Assembly: GCA_963691815.1 (NCBI GenBank)
Contig: OY829655.1
Span: 28,033,939-28,097,938, forward strand
From: Echiichthys vipera
Lineage: Eukaryota > Chordata > Actinopteri > Perciformes > Trachinidae
Length of the DNA: 64,000 nucleotides
Direction: 5' to 3'
Part shown: piece by piece, positions 62,101-64,000 of the stretch
How positions within the stretch are numbered: the stretch's first letter is position 1
How the letters are laid out: the number at the start of each line of letters is the position of its first letter
Notes under the pieces: model-generated
Seen by the model: the letters and a program-made list of their open reading frames with translations, nothing else
Databases searched by the model: none
Told to the model about the DNA's origin: nothing
Translations under genes and position numbers: made by a program

Positions 62101-62201
62101 GGAGGAAGCCGTTCTCCTGACCTCTGACCCCCAGTGAGGAGACGTCCTTGGCGGCTTCAGCGCGCTTCCTGGCACGCAGTGTGTTCCATGACAGAGACTT
62201 C
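54267..62201 (-). CDS. kalrn: kalirin-like RhoGEF kinase, C-terminal part (linker, Ig, FN3, kinase); 5' part outside
   Basis: Kalirin and Trio are Rho-family GEFs whose longest forms end SH3-Ig-FN3-kinase. Twelve exons join in phase, 5' to 3': 62036-62201, 57988-58050, 57730-57757, 57001-57163, 56750-56871, 56365-56496, 56108-56269, 55858-55936, 55706-55757, 55225-55373, 54987-55125, 54267-54824. They give 603 residues and a TGA. Order: basic linker (KSLSWNTLRARKRAE), acidic segment (SDESDCDDDLDPKTGME), LLNPNFIQE, I-set Ig, FN3 (IPAAPGRPVAQE), kinase, tail. Kalirin is preferred over Trio because of DGRLLDYLVAHDELMEEKVA and the HLDLK and YSKTPLDT stretches; the call rests on memory of the families. 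The first exon begins in mid-codon, so SH3 and upstream domains lie beyond it. Confidence 0.88.
54987..55936 (-). CDS. kalrn: kalrn-like exons: kinase N-lobe and catalytic loop
   Basis: Exon 55858-55936 ends FSEICEIG and joins 55706-55757 to form the glycine loop GRGRFSVVRK. Exon 55225-55373 starts VAVKF, with the ATP-binding Lys, and holds TYESPTS and LMLILEL. Exon 54987-55125 ends RVAHLDLK, the catalytic loop with HLD in place of HRD. Exon 55706-55757 is only 52 nt. Confidence 0.9.
56108..57163 (-). CDS. kalrn: kalrn-like exons: Ig and FN3 domains
   Basis: Ig: exon 57001-57163 (APEFLVPLSDVVCAFGETVV, LCCKVCGRPKPSITLKG) and exon 56750-56871 (LKICNLMPQDTGIYTCVAVN). FN3: exon 56365-56496 (AAPGRPVAQEASSTAVMIHW) and exon 56108-56269 (HYQFRVRASNRWGVGPPSEP). 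The Ig core Trp position reads Leu. Confidence 0.9.
57240..57675. mobile_element. hAT (Charlie-like) MITE
   Basis: Ends CAGTGGTGTCAAACTC and GAGTTTGACACCCCTG are inverted. Flanks CTCTAACA (57232-57239) and CTCTACAA (57676-57683) look like a diverged 8-bp duplication. GGGCCAAAT and GGATTTGGCCC are family words. It lies between the Ig exon and the microexon. Confidence 0.75.
57730..57757 (-). CDS. kalrn: kalrn-like 28-nt microexon
   Basis: TTTTCCAG, then CTTCTCAACCCAAACTTCAT CCAAGAAG, then GTAAGAG. It encodes LLNPNFIQE and its last base completes the Val that opens the Ig exon. LLNP plus an aromatic is the conserved pre-Ig segment of the family. Confidence 0.85.
58557..59281. mobile_element. 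TTAA-type foldback MITE, copy 6, split by a SINE
   Basis: Left TTAAAGTGTAATTCCGGCGC, right GGCAGATTACACTTTAA, with TTAA at both outer edges. The centre is interrupted at 58867-59035. Confidence 0.85.
58867..59035 (+). mobile_element. tRNA-derived SINE nested in MITE copy 6
   Basis: B-box GGGTTTGAATCCAACC is followed by CTGCGGCCCTGTGCTGCGTG and an A-rich end. The 9-bp word GTGTTTTGA flanks it at 58858-58866 and 59036-59044. Confidence 0.85.
59282..61139. other. kalrn-like long intron, repeat debris
   Basis: The end of a fish dispersed repeat is recognisable at about 59860-59985 (GGGAATTGTTGGGTCTCTGT .. GTTATGATTTGGCACTGTAA). No exon is supported. Confidence 0.5.
61140..61685 (+). mobile_element. 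LINE 3' end, second family
   Basis: Decayed frame with LRRARKIAADPLPPW and LRSIRTKTSRHRNSFFPSAI, then UTR and an AATAAACCTGATTCAGATTC end. One in-frame stop separates the two parts. Confidence 0.7.
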
Positions 62202-62756
62202 CTGTACGGTACAGGAACAAGAAACATCAACCAGCCAATCAGAGAGAAGCGCAGCGGGGGTCCAGTGGAGTCTGGCTGTCAGGACAAGACTCTCTCAGAA
62301 CCCTCTGTAGCCAATGGCTGGAAAGTTTGATACTCCTGTCGTGTGATGTCATGTTTTATAAGATGAAAACCTAAATATATACTGCGTCTCTCTTCTTATC
62401 TTTGTTATTTATTGTACTTTTACACACAAATGGGAATCTAGACCAGGATGAACACAGGTGTGAAGCGTCTGTTTACTAGTATTTATAAGTGTATAAGGCT
62501 GAAATACAATAACACCACTATTGTGGCAGAGGGTCCTAACAGGGCTGCTGCCTGAAGCTGCAGCCAGACTCTCCTGGTCCGTTAGATACAGGAGAGGAAG
62601 GACAGAGTGACAGAAGGACCCTAGTCTGAGTTTAGAGAGAGAGAGAGGGAGAGAGAGAGAGATTATAATATTATTAGGTCTATTGACAATAAGGATTGGA
62701 AGTTTATCTCATTTTACCACAGAAAGCTACATGTTTAGTTTAATACCTAATACCTA
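62202..62756. other. kalrn-like intron and 5' flank of the LINE
   Basis: A (GA)n run lies at 62634-62662. I see no SH3 exon. The last 100-200 bp may be the 5' UTR of the adjoining LINE. Confidence 0.4.
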
Positions 62757-64000
62757 ATGATATCTAAGTCGTTTGTTATTTCATGTTGGAACATCCAGGG
62801 TCTGAGGTCTTCTGCTTTTGGCCTTAAGAGCAAGACCCCAGACTTTAAGAAAGAGTTGAAAAATGCAGATATCATTGTTTTGCAGGAGACTTGGAATAGA
62901 GGAGACATGCCCACTGGTTGTCCTTTAGGATACAGAGAAATAATATTCCCATCAACTAAACTGAGAAGTGTAAGCCAAGGCAGAGATTCAGGAGGGATGT
63001 TGATCTGGTACAAGACGAACCTCACTCACTCAATTGAATTGCTCAAAAAAGGAGATTTCTCAATTTGGATCAAAATAAAAAAAGAGGTGGTCTCCACAGA
63101 CAGAGACATATTCATGTGTACAGCCTATATTCCCCCATCAGAGTCCCCTTACTATAATGAAAACAGCTTCTCCATCCTTGAAGATGAGATCAGCCTCTAC
63201 CAGACAAAAGGAAACGTGCTGATCTGTGGTGATCTTAACGCCAGAACAGGCCCTGAATCAGATCTAATCAACACACAAGGAGACAGACATATACCTGGCC
63301 AGATCAACATCCCCTCTCCTTCGCACAAAAACAGGAACAACTTCGACAAAACTGTCAACAGAAATGGGCAGCAACTGCTGCAGTTGTGTCGCACGCTGGG
63401 TCTGTACATCGTCAACGGTCGGCTTCGAGGGGACTCCTTTGGTCTCTACACTCACAGCTCTCCTCTTGGCAACAGCACTGTGGACTACAGTATTACAGAC
63501 CTGGAGCCTTTCAGTGTAAGAGCATTCACCGTCAGCCCCCTCACACCCTTATCCGATCACAGCAAAATAACCCTATACCTTAGGAAGACACCAACTGACC
63601 CCCATGTAGCAGAGCCCGTTAAACTCAACCCCTCCAAACAACCCTATAGATGGACAAGTAATAGTAAGGATGACTACCACAGAGCCATCGGTCATCCAGC
63701 AGTCCAATCCCAATTAGATCATTTTATCACCACCTCCTATCCCCACAGCACTGACGGCCTGAACCAGGCTGTGCGGGATATTAACTCCATATTTGACAGC
63801 ACAGCATTGCTCTCCAATCTGAAACAATCTGAGTATCAAAGTTCAAATTCAGCTAACGAAAAGTGGTTTGACTCTGACTGCAGGTGTCTGAGAAAAACAC
63901 TCCGGAAATTATCCAATGAGAAACACCGAGAACCTGACAATCATGAGCTCCGCCTCCAGTACTGGGAAACATTGAAATCCTATAGAAAAACACTGAGAGC
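62757..64000 (+). mobile_element. non-LTR retrotransposon ORF2, endonuclease part, open to the window edge
   Basis: An ATG at 62757 opens 414 codons without a stop up to the last base. Endonuclease motifs in order are SCWNIQGLRS, VLQETW, GGMLIWYK, CTAYIPPSES, LICGDLNARTG, STVDYSI and SDHSKI. These match the APE-type endonuclease of fish LINEs. The C-terminal part, EKWFDSDCRCLRKTLRKL, begins the linker to the reverse transcriptase, which lies outside. It sits antisense to the kalrn-like gene. An open frame this long in a fish LINE implies a young copy. Confidence 0.85.

Noticed and set aside
54267..62201. SPEG, obscurin or Trio as identity of the Ig-FN3-kinase gene
   Set aside because: SPEG and obscurin carry different linker sequences and two kinases. 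Trio is close, but residues around GRLLDYL..HDELMEEK and the C-terminus fit kalirin better from memory. Trio is not fully excluded.

Overview
The window reads as vertebrate, most likely teleost, nuclear DNA. Coding sequence is confined to short exons (28-558 nt) with GT..AG borders and consistent phase. About half of what I can classify is fish-type repeat: Mermaid/DANA-like tRNA SINEs, LINE 3' ends, Harbinger- and TTAA-type MITEs, a solo LTR, and very long (CA)n/(TG)n arrays. No bacterial-type genes, rRNA or CRISPR are present.

Three genes can be assembled by joining exons and checking phase. (1) Plus strand, 982-5736: a six-exon gene for a cysteine-containing protein with a legumain/GPI8-like (clan CD) fold that appears to lack the catalytic His and Cys. 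Its 5' end is not resolved. (2) Minus strand, 46193 down to 11212: 19 exons of ABCB6, the porphyrin-associated ABC half-transporter, giving an uninterrupted 649-residue frame that covers the six-helix core and the whole nucleotide-binding domain. The exon for the N-terminal TMD0 was not found. (3) Minus strand, 62201 down to 54267: 12 exons for the C-terminus of a kalirin/Trio-family Rho-GEF kinase (linker, Ig, FN3, kinase, stop), closest to kalirin. The 5' part of that gene (SH3, GEF domains) is not in view.

Layout: 1-981, unresolved flank with a (CA)n array; 982-5736, pseudoprotease-like gene; 5737-11211, intergenic, including one TTAA foldback MITE and the probable abcb6 3'UTR; 11212-46193, abcb6 with introns full of transposons, including an 8.35-kb intron inside the NBD and an approximately 870-nt pyrimidine tract against one splice acceptor; 46194-54266, intergenic with MITEs, a duplicated segment and LINE debris; 54267-62201, kalrn-like 3' part; 62757-64000, the start of an open LINE ORF2 running off the window.

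The pseudoprotease gene and abcb6 converge tail to tail. The kalrn-like gene and abcb6 lie head to tail on the minus strand. They have no obvious shared pathway. All exon calls come from reading splice borders, phase and family motifs by eye; no alignment was run.
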